Translations under genes and position numbers: made by a program
The notes under the pieces: generated by a model
Seen by the model: the letters and a program-made list of their open reading frames with translations, nothing else
Database searches by the model: none
Told to the model about the DNA's origin: nothing
Source of the DNA: Corbicula japonica
Taxonomy: Eukaryota; Mollusca; Bivalvia; Venerida; Cyrenidae
Length of the DNA stretch: 64,000 bases
NCBI GenBank assembly: GCA_038501625.1
Contig: JAZAYU010000203.1
Location: 186,001-250,000, forward strand
Direction of reading: 5' to 3'
Shown: piece after piece, positions 1-11,622 of the stretch
How positions within the stretch are numbered: the stretch's first letter is position 1
Layout of the letters: the number at the start of each line of letters is the position of its first letter

Positions 1-560
1 CATACAACAAGACACGTTAGAAAAGTAAAGAAAAGAAGTAAGACCTAAACATTACTTTAAATTCTATTTATAAATTCACAAAAACTAAGCAATGCAAAAC
101 ATAATTTTAAATTCCCAGGTGAGTGTAATGATACTGACAAAAAATGTTGTGTAATTTGTAAAGAACTTTCAACTACTTACAGAGAAATCAATAATTGTTA
201 TCCGTTTACGCGACCAGGAAGCAACCAGAAAATTGAATGTCAAACACATAAAGTTTACATATGTCAGTCACGAGGACATAAGACAGTGTTGTCAATATAA
301 TATTAATCATGTGGGCATTTAAAATTATGTTTTGTGTTGTTTATTTTTTTGTGAATTTATGTTAATAGAAGTCTAGGGAATTTTTAGATCTCGCTATTTT
401 CCTTTACGGTTCTAACGTGTCTTACCATGTGCAAAGTAAAGAAATATTAGTAAAACTCAATTGTGCAAATTTTCATTGAACAATATTTTGCGGTGTTGAG
501 ATTTTGATAATTTTCTTCTTATCGATGAACATGATAGGGAGGAGTGTGGTAGGCCCTTAA
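1..560. mobile_element. TTAA-type foldback MITE, copy 1 (cut by window start)
   Basis: The right arm (about 300-560) matches the right arm of the copy at 1031-1729, and the left part (about 10-290) matches that copy's left arm in the same order. The element ends in GGCCCTTAA at 552-560, so it is flanked by TTAA like copy 2. Its left end is outside the window. It lies just downstream of the PARP 1 stop codon and may supply 3' UTR sequence. No coding capacity was seen. Confidence 0.6.
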
Positions 561-613
561 CCTCAAGTTACTTTAGCATTGAATAAACAATAAATACAAA
601 TAACTTTTTCTTG

Positions 614-888
614 TCACGCTTCACTCACTTCATGAAAGAGTTTATATTGTATGAGATATTCTGGGTACGTCCGGTAGTCCCTAAAAACGATAAATTCCCG
701 AAACCTTAACTTTTCAGGATTGTGAACGACAGCTGAGTCAAACGTGTACTTGTGCGTTGTACAGTTTGGTTGTCGGCATTCCCTACATGGAGGCGTGTCA
801 TAATCTGTCGAAGGCTTCTTCTTGAGAACATACATTTCTCCAAGACATGCGCGGCAAAGAAACATATATTTATCTCCATCTGGATCAC
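614..888 (-). CDS. PARP 1 last exon (C-terminal half of catalytic domain)
   Basis: The exon starts after a TTTACAG acceptor and begins with GT, completing the Gly codon split across the phase 1 intron. It encodes DPDGDKYMFLCRACLGEMY, a CREC...C segment that resembles extra zinc or disulfide cysteines, then REFIVF with the catalytic Glu and YPEYLI. The stop codon is at 614-616. PARP 2 has the same exon at 32537-32808 with the same phase. Confidence 0.85.
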
Positions 889-3800
889 CTGTAAATATAG
901 AATATTACAACAGTATGCATACATTTCTCCAAGACATGCGCGGCAAAGAAACATATATTAAGGCAAATATGGATCACCTGTAAAAGAAAATATTATTCAA
1001 TACAATTTTTTTTTATAGCATGTAGACAGTTTAAGGGCTTACAACATTCCTCTCAATCCTGGTCATTGATGAAAAGAAAATTATCAAAATCTCAATAACG
1101 GCGAAATTCCGTGAAACTTTGCAAAAATGTATATTATTAATGTGTCTTTATTTTGCAGATGGTAAGACACGTTAGAACAGTAAAGAAAAATAGCGAGATC
1201 TAAAAATTCCCTCAACTTCTTTTTCACAAAAACTAAACAACACAAAACATCATTTTAAGTGCCCGCATGAGTAATATGATACTGACAACAATTAATTGTG
1301 TCCTCGTGACTTACATATGTAAGTTTTACGAGATATTAGTAAAAGTGTGTTTGACCTTCAATTTTCTGGTCGCTTCCTGGTCGCGTAAACGGATGACAAT
1401 CACCGATTTCTCTTTTAGTAGTTGAAAGTTTTTATCAAAGTACACAACATTTTCTTGTCAGTAACACTGCACTCTCGTGGGAATTTAAAAATATGTTTTG
1501 TATCGCTTAGTTTTTGTGAATTTATGTAAATAGAATTTTAAGAAATGTTAAGGTCTAGCTTGTTTATTGTACTATTCTAACGTGTCTTAATGTATGCGAA
1601 ATCAAGATACATTAGTAAGATTCATTTGTGCAATGTTTCATTGAATGGCATTTTGCCATGATTGAGATTTTGATAATTTTCTTTATCGATGATCATGGTT
1701 GGGAGGAGTGTGGCGAGCGGAGCCCTTAAAGAGAAAACTGATATTCAAGCAGATCTGTGATTTTCTAGATCTAATTGAATTTATTGGTATTCTGCACATT
1801 CTCAGGCTGTCCGCTGTTGAAAACTTTTCGTATTGAACAAATGATCTTACATTGAAACCGTTGTATTGTCACCAGTCTATCAAGACGCGAAGTGAAGCAA
1901 ATGTAGGAGAGTTTTCAATAGTTTAGAAATCGTTTTCCGTTGAATAAAATGCTTTTGTCCTGTTCGTTTCTTTGAAGTCAAAACATTGTAAATTATCCAA
2001 AATTGCAAGTTTGTAACAATTTTACTGTTTCAAAAGAAAAGAACAATTTTCTATCAAATTTAATGTTTACAGTCAGAATGGTTACTTTATATTGTCAACA
2101 GTTTGGCTGGGAATAAAATTACAACCTTCTAGCTTCAATACTAAATCTATTCTATCTATCAAATATTTTACAACATGGTATCAAAGAGACATTTTACAGA
2201 AGGCGGAGTTTATCCTCATTTGTAAGTTTCAATTATATCAAATCAGATTAAATCAAATGTTCACCCCATCAAGACGATGTGCAGAACCCATTGTTTCAAC
2301 CTGGTCGGCTCAAGGTCAAGGTTACCAGTGGTTTTTAAGATTTGATTAATGTATTTCGTGTCCGGTCCATATCTTCTGAACACCTCGAAGCAATTTCATG
2401 AAACTTTAGTCAAATGTTAACGCTAATATACAATGTGCAGAACCCAATTTCAAACCTGGCCGGCTCAAAATCAAGGTCACCAGTGGTGTTTAAAGGTAAG
2501 CCCTATGTATTTCGTGTCCGATCCACAACATCTAAACCCCCATAGATTTGTGATCGAATGTTTACCTTATATGTACAAAACTTTTGTTTCGACCATGCTG
2601 ACTCAAAGTCAAGGTCACAAGTGGTGATCAAATGTTTGAGTTGGGTATTGAGCGTCCGCTAATTAGCTTATAAACTCCTAAATAATTTTATGAAACTTGG
2701 ATCAAGTGTTAACCCCATTTAAATGATCTGCAGAAGCTATGTTTCAAATGCGAAGGTTCGAGGTCAAGGTCACAAGTTGGCTGAAAGACTTTGGCCAGCT
2801 AATTCCTGTCCGCTCCATAACTTTTAAACCCCTTGAAGGAATTTCATGAAACTTAGGTCAAATGTTCACTTCATTGACACAGTGTCCAGAGCAAATGTTT
2901 CAACTGTGCTAGCTTACGGTCAAGGTCACAAATGGAGGTCAATGTTTCATCAAATCGCAAAAGTCAAATGGCCCAGCAACATTAAGCAACAAGTAAAACA
3001 AGTGATTGTATATATGGATCGTACGGTCACATTAAATAATGGTGAGCCAAATGTTGAAAGGTTTTCATACAAAAATTGAACAAACTTTTACTTTACATTT
3101 CCTTTTATGCATCTATAACCTTTTCAACAATCCCTCGTGCGGCGGGGAGTATTGTTGTCCTTTAGACTTCCTTGTTAGTATTCGTTTACTTTTAAGTATT
3201 TCAGTTAGAATCTGTCAATAAACCAGTGTAATTAAAATACTTCAATTGGAGGGGTCAGTGCAAGATGAAACCTAACTTCATTTTTCATTATTTTGAAAAC
3301 AGTTATTTAATGAAATTTTAGTTTTGATTGATATATTTTAAACTTAATTCGGTAGTAAGTTATGTTATAAATAAACCAAAGCTGTATGTTGTACACAACA
3401 TGTAACCATTGTATTTTAAAAAAAGTTATATTAATTAAATTTGGTTATGCAAAAACGGTTCTACATCGCAAGGAGTTAGGACCTTTGTTTAGTTTGTTCA
3501 ATGACCATTTTAGCAAACAAAAACAAAAAAGTGAGTAACAAAGGGAGGTTATTTAAATTCCAAAAAATATTCTTAAAGACACAAAGGGCCTAACTCAAGT
3601 TTGCCCAAACATTGGAGTTCGGTACCTTCTTGCACTGACCCCTTCATTATAAGCATTGATATTAACAAACCTGTGTACTGATCATTTTTCGTTGGATTTT
3701 CAGCCAGGTAAATACCTTTACCAAATGCCGCCCGAGAGGTGAATTTTGTCATAAAGCCATTCTTACAAATTGAATCCACATTCTCCAGTTTTGTTCCGTG

Positions 3801-5984
3801 AAACAGAAAATGCTCATTTATGCCAGGGATTATGATTTTTAGCGGAGAGTTCATGAACGCAAGATTTTCTCTGATCATCTCAGTTGTGCTTATTTCAGTT
3901 GACGTACGGTTCTTTAGGCTCGGAAAGTGATCAACATTAATTTTCTTTTTCTTCTTTACCATTTTCTGTCTTTTATCGCCATATTTTAGAAAGATTTTTG
4001 CGTTTTCAATCCGATATATATTTGTTATTATTAAGGACGCTGGACCCCCCGGAGTTGCATCTCGTCCTTTGCCAACATCTTTTGGAGACCAGAGTTCGTG
4101 AACAAGAGTCTTTATGCATTCTGCAGCAGCAGTGTCTGTAATGTCCACTTTTATAACAGTGTCACTTGCTCCGCGATGCTTCCAGTACCTGGGTAGCTTC
4201 TCGTAATCTAAAGCAAAAACAATATGCATCACTTCAACAGAAACATATGCATAGTTTGATTTCAGGTGCTCTGGTCTCGGTAAGATCATTGAGTATCCGC
4301 CACTTCGGCTTTGCATTGCTATAAGTAACCCAATTGTTTGTGGCGCCTTATTTGAATTTGACATACTTATAACAAACATGCTCTCTTTTCCTCTCTTCTT
4401 TATCGCTGCGTGGGGAGGCTGTGTTTTGTGAGTTTGGCGATTCCTGATATACATATAATATTTCACTTTTTTCAAAATGGATTTAAATATAAACGATTAA
4501 GATAAAGCTAGAGTTTGACTTATTTTAATGTCAAAAATAGAACAAAATGGATTTATTTGTCAAAGTGAAACATATATTGAAAGAAAAGCACACTAATCAA
4601 GATTTCTAAGCACCATATTAGCCACACATTAGTGTAAAGTCTATACGTTATAAATAAATGTATTAACAATTGAAATCGTTTAGAAAGGTATCCACAGTAT
4701 ACATGTACATAACCTTGAAAGACAGTCGTGCAAACTACTTGACATGTATTTTTATAGTGTTTAATATACGCTGTGTACATGTTCCAGACATTTTATGATA
4801 CTCAGCTTTTACTTTCGCTTGAAAGACTGAACGATTACGACTGAATTATAGCAAATTGGAATGTTAGAAATGTTAGAAGGCATTTATAGGATGATGATAT
4901 ATGTGGCAAACACGATCTTTGATCACAATAATTAACAGACCCATCTTTGATACGACCCTTCAAATTCTAAATAAAGATCGAAAACGCACTGTAACTGATT
5001 AAACATTTGACTGTATTAGTTTATAAATTAATAGTTATATGCAAGAAAATAAATAAAACTAATACAACGTACCTAGAATACAGCAAAACCTATTTATTAA
5101 TAACAAGACTAAATTTATTAAATGGAAGTGGCATAGTCCAAATATATTAACTGACCGTTTATAAATGGTGTTGGTATGCTTACCGTTTGATTGTCCATGT
5201 GTTTGTGTAGTACCGTTTGATTGACCATGTGTTTGTGTAGTACCGTTTGATTGTCCATGTGTTTGTGTAGTACCGATTGATTGTCCTTGTGTTTGTGTAG
5301 TACCGTTTGATTGTCCGTGTATTTGTGTAGTACCAATTGATTGTCCATGTGTTTGTGTAGTATCGTTTGATTGTCCATGTATTTGTGTAGTACCGTTTGA
5401 TTGTCCATGTATTTGTATAGTACCGTTTGATTGTCCATGTGTATGTGTAGTACCATTTGATTGTCCATGTGTTTGTGTAGTACCATTTGATTGCCGATGT
5501 GTTTGTGTAGTACCATTTGATTGCCGATGTGTTTGTGTAGTACCATTTGATTGTCCTTGTGTTTGTGTAGTACCAGTTGATTGTCCATGTGTTTGTGTAG
5601 TACCATTTGATTGTCCTTGTGTTTTTGTAGTACCATTTGATTGCCGATGTGTTTTTGTAGTGCCATTTGATTGTTCATGTGTTTGTGTAGTACCATTTGA
5701 TTGCCGATGTGTTTGTGTAGTACCATTTGATTGCCGATGTGTTTGTGTAGTACCATTTGATTGTCCATATGTTTGTGTAGTACCATTTGATTGCCGATGT
5801 GTTTGTGAAGTACCAATTGATTGATTATCAACATTTTGTTGTGTTCTAGCATTATTGCGATTCTGGAAGTATGGTTTTATGCAGTACCAGTAAAGAACAC
5901 ATAAGACAATCGTTACCACTGGATGAACTACTCCGGCGATAACTGGTACAACCACCTCTCTTGAATAAGAATGCTTCATAATGA
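614..5984 (-). CDS. Membrane-anchored PARP 1 (N-terminal TM, repeat linker, PARP catalytic domain); join of 3 exons
   Basis: Probable mono- or poly-ADP-ribosyltransferase using NAD+. Coding exons on the minus strand are 5979-5184, 4207-3671 and 888-614. Both introns are phase 1, and the sum is 1608 nt (535 aa). Residues about 10-35 form one hydrophobic segment followed by basic residues (KPYFQNRNNAR), which predicts Nout/Cin topology with a cytosolic enzyme. A QSNGTTQTHG-type linker follows, then the PARP fold: IYRIENAKIFLKY, FLFHGT (His about 402), FGKGIYLAE (Tyr about 432) and FREFIVF (Glu about 509), ending near YPEYLI. The H-Y-E triad is intact. The start is the ATG five bases after the 5984 acceptor, conserved in PARP 2. 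An upstream exon must exist but was not located. Domain and exon phases are seen; enzymatic activity and membrane location are inferred. Confidence 0.8.
829..1006 (-). repeat. Tandem partial duplication of the PARP 1 last-exon acceptor region
   Basis: About 89 bp holding the end of the intron, the acceptor and roughly 60 bp of exon start is present twice (829-917 and 918-1006). The outer copy, met first in transcription, has its own TTTTACAG acceptor (exon start 977). Its reading frame hits TAA after six codons, so use of this acceptor would truncate the enzyme before the catalytic Glu. Confidence 0.75.
1031..1729. mobile_element. TTAA-flanked foldback MITE, copy 2, in PARP 1 intron
   Basis: Long imperfect inverted arms (about 1031-1290 and 1470-1729) surround a short centre. 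The ends read TTAAGGGC and GCCCTTAA, giving a TTAA target duplication as in piggyBac-type transposition. PARP 2 keeps the empty site: its intron runs GTAGACAGTGTAAAGAG at 32925-32941 where PARP 1 has GTAGACAG, then the element, then AAGAG. It is non-coding and so non-autonomous. Confidence 0.75.
1730..2249. other. PARP 1 intron, unique part
   Basis: AT-rich intron sequence. It resumes similarity to the PARP 2 intron after the MITE (AAGCAGATCTG near 1750 and 32960). No gene was seen. Confidence 0.5.
2250..2960. repeat. Tandem repeat, about 150-bp unit, 5 copies
   Basis: Units each contain GTTTCAAC, GGCTCAAGGTCAAGGTCAC and TTTCATGAAACTT segments, at about 2308, 2462, 2600, 2757 and 2913. The same array, more diverged, is in the PARP 2 intron (33090-33620), so it predates the gene duplication. 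Confidence 0.75.
2961..3670. other. PARP 1 intron, proximal part
   Basis: It aligns by eye with 33620-34334 of PARP 2 (for example GGAGGGGTCAGTGCAAGATG in both). No independent gene was seen. Confidence 0.55.
3671..4207 (-). CDS. PARP 1 middle exon (N-terminal half of catalytic domain)
   Basis: The acceptor TTTTTGCTTTAG precedes 4207 and the donor AG|GTTTGT follows 3671. The exon is 537 nt. It encodes DYEKLPRYWK, IYRIENAKIFLKY, a KKKKK basic stretch, FLFHGT and FGKGIYLAEN. It runs in-frame past the donor to a stop at 3573 and upstream past the acceptor, but those extensions are intron and antisense transposon, and PARP 2 does not share them. Confidence 0.88.
4266..4475 (+). mobile_element. 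Penelope-like element 3' fragment (copy a)
   Basis: It reads TGGTCTCGGTAAGATCATTG through GGGGAGGCTGTG to GGCGATTCCTGATATACATA, matching the fragment at 21245-21880 but with an internal deletion. It lies in the intron between the membrane and catalytic exons of PARP 1. Confidence 0.7.
4476..5183. other. Remainder of PARP 1 first coding intron
   Basis: AT-rich; no gene or recognisable repeat was seen. The donor GTAAGC is at 5183-5178. Confidence 0.5.
5184..5823 (-). repeat. 30-bp coding minisatellite, 21.3 copies
   Basis: Each unit encodes a variant of QSNGTTQTHG in one frame. Because the unit is a multiple of three, the array is open across its length. Most units contain an N-G-T glycosylation sequon, and variants include QIHG, KTQG and SNDT. 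PARP 2 has a unique linker of about 40 residues here instead. Confidence 0.92.
5184..5984 (-). CDS. PARP 1 membrane-anchor and repeat-linker exon
   Basis: The acceptor CTTTTTTCAG precedes 5984 and the donor AACG|GTAAGC follows 5184 (phase 1). The ATG at 5979 starts MKHSYSREVVVPVIAGVV, a 25-residue hydrophobic helix, then YWYCIKPYFQ and the decapeptide repeats. Without splicing the frame would end at a stop near 5059 in a poorly conserved tail. Use of the donor is supported by the matching acceptor phase and by PARP 2. Confidence 0.75.
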
Positions 5985-6049
5985 CTGAAAAAAGTAAAAA
6001 TAAACATATTCTTATTGGAGATTTGATATGTATTTTCATTAATAACCAT

Positions 6050-7714
6050 TATAATGAGTATTTAATTATTCAAACATAGTAGCCTAAAGTTAGACGTAAA
6101 TTTTTGCTATGCAAAATTTAGTTTCATCAGATAGAATAGTTTTATTTAATATTTTCGGTTTTTGATAACATATGAAGAAAATTAATAAACAACACTGTGA
6201 AAACGATATTGATCTCTATTGTTAAGCCATCTCTTCATTAAGTGTTTGGTAAACACGTAATATTGCTTGCACGTAGATGAATGGATGGACGAATTGGCGG
6301 ATTGGTGGGTGGGGGTATGGATTGGTGGTTGGGCGGACGGACGGACATGTGGATGGATTGATGGAGGGAGGGATTTTGAATGTCGCAATCCGCTTAGCAA
6401 AAAAAATTGCGAAACTTTAAACAAGCGTATCTTTGCTTCACAGAACGTCAACAACCTTTTCGATAAGATTGAGTCGTATATATACTATTTTCTGATTTAT
6501 TTGTAGACATTTATTGTGTTTCATTAAAACAATGAAATCTTTTTTATATTATAAACACAATATTTGTTTTCAAACGACAGGTACAATTCCTGTACAATAG
6601 GTTTTTTGAATAGAAAACATTTTTTTTTAATATTTTGACTTCGGTTATCGATCTATTATCGATTACTATAAACACGTGCATCGTTCTTGCCGTTTTGCGA
6701 GACAATGTGTAAAACTCACTTCTATCATTTCTATATGTAAACATAATTTTCTTTGAATTTAATGTTCAACGGTCATAGATTTCAGTAAAACCAAGCTTAA
6801 AGTACCATTAATTTTGTTTCCAGTGCAAGAAGACAGGAAACTGCCATAAGCGACTAACATAACCGCATTTTTCTCTATATAATGTAAGCCTAATTGACTA
6901 AGCCTATATATAAATCGATAGGCGGCGTTACCCAGCAATGTGGTTTTATAATTATATCGTTATTGATTAATTTGCTTTCTCATTATATTGATTGACATTA
7001 AAACAAGGCATTAGGGATGCTTATTTAAATAGAAATTCCGATGGCATTTATGAGAAGATTTTTTTTAAAAGTTTGCTTATATGCCCTGAGGCTGGAGTAC
7101 GGTTGCTCACAGGGTCAAAGTTTAAATAACTTTAAAAGAGGTCAATACACGTAACTGAAAGCTTCAGGCCGAAGTTAATTAAATATCCAGTGGTTTTGGG
7201 AATGCATCTTTGAAACAAAAAAAAACAGTACGTTGCTAATAAGCCACATGGCTTAGAAAGGTCGAACCCATGGTCATTATTTGAACAACTTTAAACGAGG
7301 TAAATGCCAGGATGCTTCGGGCTAACATTGGTAAACATTATACATTAGTTTTGGAGAGGAAGTTTTTTTAGTATCCATGTTGGTACAGAATGGTTGACCC
7401 CAGGGTAATTATTTGAGTAAAAACACAGAAGATACCGATACCAGGATGTTTCAGGCTAAATTGATTGATACTATTCTTTGCTTACAGAGAGATTTTGTTT
7501 GAAGCAGATTGTTGACGGACTGATGTCGGACACAGACCGGTCATAAGAACTCACTTTGAGCCTCTGTATAAGGTTGGCTAAAGCGAATGTAATAATGTTA
7601 TGATATATACTTTCGGTGGAATTTTTTACCGAAATTGCAAAAGATAGTCATAAGGGTGACGAATTTATCCATACATTTTATATGTAATGGTTTTCACAGA
7701 AAAAGTGACCCAGC
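6050..7714. other. Spacer upstream of PARP 1 membrane exon
   Basis: No convincing gene was seen. A G-rich, A/T-interrupted simple repeat (GGAT/GGAC) runs at about 6277-6374. The undetected 5' exon of PARP 1 could lie here or further right. Confidence 0.4.
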
Positions 7715-8020
7715 ATTCAACACAGACAAAAAAAAACAAAGAGGAAAAAAGAGGATGAGTTTGTACAATTACCATTTTCAAATAAGACAGCATAAACATT
7801 TAACAAAAAATAAGCTTAGAAATTACCGGCTTGGAACGGTCAGTGGCAAACAATTTACGACTGGTGGGTTTAACCAAATTCTATTGTGCAGCAACCTTAT
7901 ACCTACCCATACAGGTTTTCAAATGAACGAATACGTTGTTATTGTGAAATAACATACCCAACAATCAACTCGATAATGTGGCATACAAGAGCAGCAAACG
8001 TATAAGTCGTAAGGAAATGA
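7715..8020 (-). mobile_element. Penelope-like element 3' fragment (copy b)
   Basis: In reverse it matches CCGTTCCAAGCCGGTAA, the CCACTGACCG stretch and the AGAACCTGTTGGG region of the 21245-21880 copy. It is decayed. Confidence 0.6.
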
Positions 8021-8090
8021 TGGCGAAAAAGGTAGGTACTCAATGAATTGAGCATCTTAAGACAAATCGGAAAATGCTATTGCCTTCACT

Positions 8091-8385
8091 GAGGAGCTAA
8101 CCCGTACCGTTCGTCGACAGAGCCTAGCCATGCAATTCCGACCTCGCTACCGACTAAGCTTGCCGGGAAACCCCTAAAAACAGGTTGCTGCAATAACCCT
8201 GATAAACGTAATTATTGCTGGATGGCATCGGTGAGTTTTTTTTTCCGATAACAGTAGTGACTTTGTACGGGGAGACTTTTTTACGGCCGCCATTCTGCAC
8301 AAAAAGCGCTACTTTCAATTTCAAATTATGTTGACTCTATTGAGGAGCGAACCCGTACTGAACGGCGACAGCGCAAGAACAAGGC
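8091..8385 (-). mobile_element. tRNA-derived SINE, two adjacent copies
   Basis: In reverse, a tRNA-like head (AGTCGGTAGCG, then CGGTACGGGTTAGCTCC, B-box-like) lies at 8173-8091. A head remnant plus body with GGCGGCCGTA and CGTACAAAGTCA lies at 8385-8221. The body recurs at 20045-20175. Confidence 0.55.
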
Positions 8386-8664
8386 GTAAGGAATAAATAA
8401 AAGCAGATCGAGCTTCAACATTTTTACAAGATTTGCATAGAAGCCTTCTTTATTTTATCACTATCAAGTAACAAAGATAAGCATCGACAACAGTTGAATG
8501 AGTATTCATATTCCTATTTGCGATATTTGAAATAAAATCACATAATTAATGGGGTCATTTATTATTTATTATTGAAATGTCTTTTTTGGAAATCTTACTT
8601 TGCAAAAAAACATTTTAATGTCAATGGTTTGACCTCATTTCTAAAATAAATGCTCATTGTTCCA

Positions 8665-8815
8665 GAAAACTGACCTTCCAGCTGGTGTGAACTTTATTGT
8701 TAATTGTTGGTGTAGTGTTTTTTTGAAATTGATCACAATATACTTACTTTTCTACTATTTGCTGTATGGGGATAAGTGGCTGTTCCTCATATGCATTTTT
8801 CGCTATTTGTTTCTT
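8665..8815 (+). mobile_element. Degenerate Penelope-like 3' end (copy n)
   Basis: It retains GTTAATTGTTGGTGTAGTG, TTGAAATTGATCA and a terminal GCTGTTCCTCATATGCAT, aligning with the common 3' end of the family. Confidence 0.45.
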
Positions 8816-9160
8816 TTTTAATAACAATAATATTAACGATTCGGCGTGTTTGGTTTAACACAAACCGCAATATGAAAATCATTTGTCATCATTTTTATCA
8901 TATTACAGAATCAAAAAATATTTTGAAACCGACATGCATGTTGCTTGATTGTAAACTCAGTGTTTGAAAAGGCCAGCTACATACTTTTGTTATGAGCGCG
9001 TGTTGATTGGTTTTATTTTGCTGCAGCATATTTTTTTCATTCACAAACAAAACTTTAACAGCAGACACTTTTTAATCAAGCTTTGTTCAATATTACCAAA
9101 TAAAAATATAGATATCATAATTATATTGATGTTTTCTAAATTCAGCATTTGAACATATAT

Positions 9161-9829
9161 TGTGGCAGGAATGGGTTAATTGTTTTATTTTTATTAAGTG
9201 TTTTCATTAAAATAACTTCTGTGCCAAATTTCCTCACTTTACAGTAATTCCTTATGGTCAGTTTTAAAAGCAGCGATGCGCATCATCATCTCTATTGTGA
9301 TTATTTTCAGTATAGTCCACTTATAATTACATGTTTGTTTTGTCATTGGTATTATGGTACAATTAACTTGAATCCTTTCAATAATTGTCACAAAATCCTA
9401 ACTGGTTAGTAGCATCACTTGCTCTGTGTAATTAAGTGTCGCATGAGAATTTCATGCATTCTTTGTGTAGTGTCCTAAAAATTTAGTATAAAAAGGCTGA
9501 AATTTGGCTATTCTGCCCCAGTGCAGTTCACAGACATTCACAAGGTAGTTTTTACCTTTAGTAAGAACTCTGCCACTTTCGGATTATTTAGGGTTTAGTT
9601 GATTTCACATTGATGGGGTTTCAAAATTTATAAAGCTAAATTATTTCTTGTTCAAAATTCAAAATTGTAGGCTTGTTATTTATTTCATTCTTTCACAGGG
9701 TGTCCCTGGTGTTGTATACTGTTTGTATTTGAATAATATAGAGTATAACAGAATAAAATGTAGTCTCGATTCTAACAAGAGTAGTTGTTAATAAAGTTTA
9801 CCTGGGAAAACAGGCATAACCCTGTTACA
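9161..9829 (+). repeat. Gypsy 5' LTR
   Basis: It begins TGTGGCAGGAATGGG and ends CCTGTTACA, flanking the PBS. It repeats at 17336. It holds a TATA-like box and an AATAAA signal at 9790-9795. Confidence 0.9.
9487..9496 (+). promoter_or_regulatory. TATA-like box in 5' LTR
   Basis: TATAAAAAGG, preserved in the 3' LTR at 17657. It is the likely start region for the genomic RNA. Confidence 0.55.
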
Positions 9830-9832
9830 TTT

Positions 9833-9846
9833 TGGGGGCTCGTCCG
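9833..9846 (+). promoter_or_regulatory. Primer binding site, tRNA-Pro type
   Basis: TGGGGGCTCGTCCG starts three bases after the LTR end. It equals the first 14 bases of the tRNA-Pro primer site known from gammaretroviruses. Confidence 0.8.
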
Positions 9847-9902
9847 CACTTTATTACATTAGAATTGACATTAGAATTGACAACAGTATATAGGTAGATA
9901 AC

Positions 9903-11622
9903 ATGGCTTCACCACCGCTTACATGGTGGATACCATTAGATAAAACAAAGAAAAATGTTTCTTTTACGGGTAATTACTTTGACCAAGGTGTAAGATCCCC
10001 AGTTTCAAGTGAAATATCGCTAAACATTGAAAATAAAACAACATCTTTTGGCACTCAAACAGATGTGACCAGTATTTTAAGGTCTTCTTCAAAGTTTATA
10101 AATCAAGATGAATCATATCGAACAGTTGTTACAGATAATATACCTAGGGTACATGACCAGAGGACAACTCAAAATTATTCTCCTCGAAACCAAGGGACAT
10201 CTCAAGGTTATGATGCAAATATAAGGGGATCATTTCAAAAAGCACATGCAACCAGAAACAAAACTCAAATGATTCGTGATGGGGGTTATACTCAAGATGA
10301 TCCTTACCAGGACTTTGACTCTTCTCATCGTTTCGGTAGTTCAATTATACAGGGACCATTTCAAAACACTAATTTAAACCATACCCCAATTCGACATGAA
10401 AAAGGGACATCTCATGATAATAGTTATCAAATAAACAGTCCTTGCCATGATAGGGATTATGTAAAGGGGCCATTTCAAAATACTAGCTCAAACAGAGTCA
10501 ATAACATATACGAAACTCAATTGGAGGATAGAAGGGAATCTCAGAGATATTTTTCACAAAACAGGGGTCAGTCTATTATCAATGAAAACATAGACACGAA
10601 CTGCCCATCAGCACGCTTCAGAACAGCACCACAAGGGACACATGCAGTACAAAACACATTCACCATGTGCCCAGAACTTTAATACAGAAGTAAGACTGTC
10701 ACAGTTGAATGATGGGTTGTTTTATAGTACTGACGGGATTTCTCACAAATTAGGGGGACCATCTCAAAGGATGAATATAAGTTCTCAAACACCCCTACCA
10801 TCACCATTTGCCACACAAACTATACGCCAAGAGCACAACAACACAGATAAAAGGCTTAGTGTTTTGCCTAACATCCCAACACATGACACTTATTTTCTGA
10901 ATTCGAACTCAATAAGGCATAAAGCAAAAGAGCCAGATAAATTTGATGGGGAAACAACAGATTGGCGGGATTATTTGGTACATTTTGAAAATGTTGCAAA
11001 CTGGAATCGCTGGTCTGATATTGAAAAAGCCCAACAATTAGTGATGAGTTTAAGAGGGTCTGCACAAAGGTTACTTAGTGACCTAAATCCAGGGCAGATT
11101 AATAATTACAGTTATTTACTCACTGTTTTGGATAGGAAATTTAATCCAGCAGAACGCGAAACTGCATACCGTTGCGAATTTCGGAATCGAAAACAGCAGA
11201 AATCAGAAACTGATGCTGACTTTGGTTATGCACTTCAGAAATTGTGTGTTAAGGCATATCCTTCAGTTCAATCAGAAGCATGGGAGATATATGTAATAGA
11301 CCAATTCATTAATGGCCTTATTAAACCAGAAGTTACAAGTCATGTACAGTTTATGCACCCTAATACTATTCACTCTGCCATAGCTCTAGCTGTAGAATTT
11401 GAAGCTTTTGAAGGGTCACAAGGTATTTTAAGAAAACCTAGGTTTGAGCCTGAACCGAGTCAAGGATGCAATTCCGTCTCTAAGAAAAGTAAAGAGCCAA
11501 TTACTTTAGATGACATTGCCTCCCTTCTAAAAAATTTGACTGAAACTTTATCTAAGGGAAATAGAAGTAGGTCAAACAGTAGGGACAGAAATTCAAGTAT
11601 AGAATGCTATAAGTGCCACTAA
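9903..11622 (+). pseudogene. Gypsy gag (frameshifted, stop in zinc knuckle)
   Basis: The N-terminal 250 residues are low-complexity Asn/Gln/Ser-rich with recurring GPFQNT-like motifs. The frame then shifts near 10650-10680. The second part (from about 10642) has a capsid-like region around DKFDGETTDWRDYLVHFE and FNPAERETAYRCEFRNRKQ, typical of Ty3/Gypsy Gag. It ends in a CX2CX4HX4C zinc knuckle interrupted by TAA at 11620-11622. Pol continues in the -1 frame, as is usual for Gypsy. Confidence 0.8.

Noticed and set aside
2250..2960. Direct-repeat array considered as a CRISPR
   Set aside because: Units are about 150 bp with no unique spacers, in a eukaryotic intron.
3573..4475. A 300-codon minus-strand frame that could be taken as a complete single-exon PARP
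   Set aside because: Its first 90 residues are antisense to a Penelope-like fragment plus intron, and its last 33 lie past a conserved donor. Splice phases and PARP 2 show that only 3671-4207 is exon.
5118..5852. A 244-codon frame through the minisatellite reading MVLHKHMDNQ repeats
   Set aside because: It is the alternative frame of a 30-bp repeat, open only because the unit is a multiple of three. The other frame continues a conserved membrane exon.
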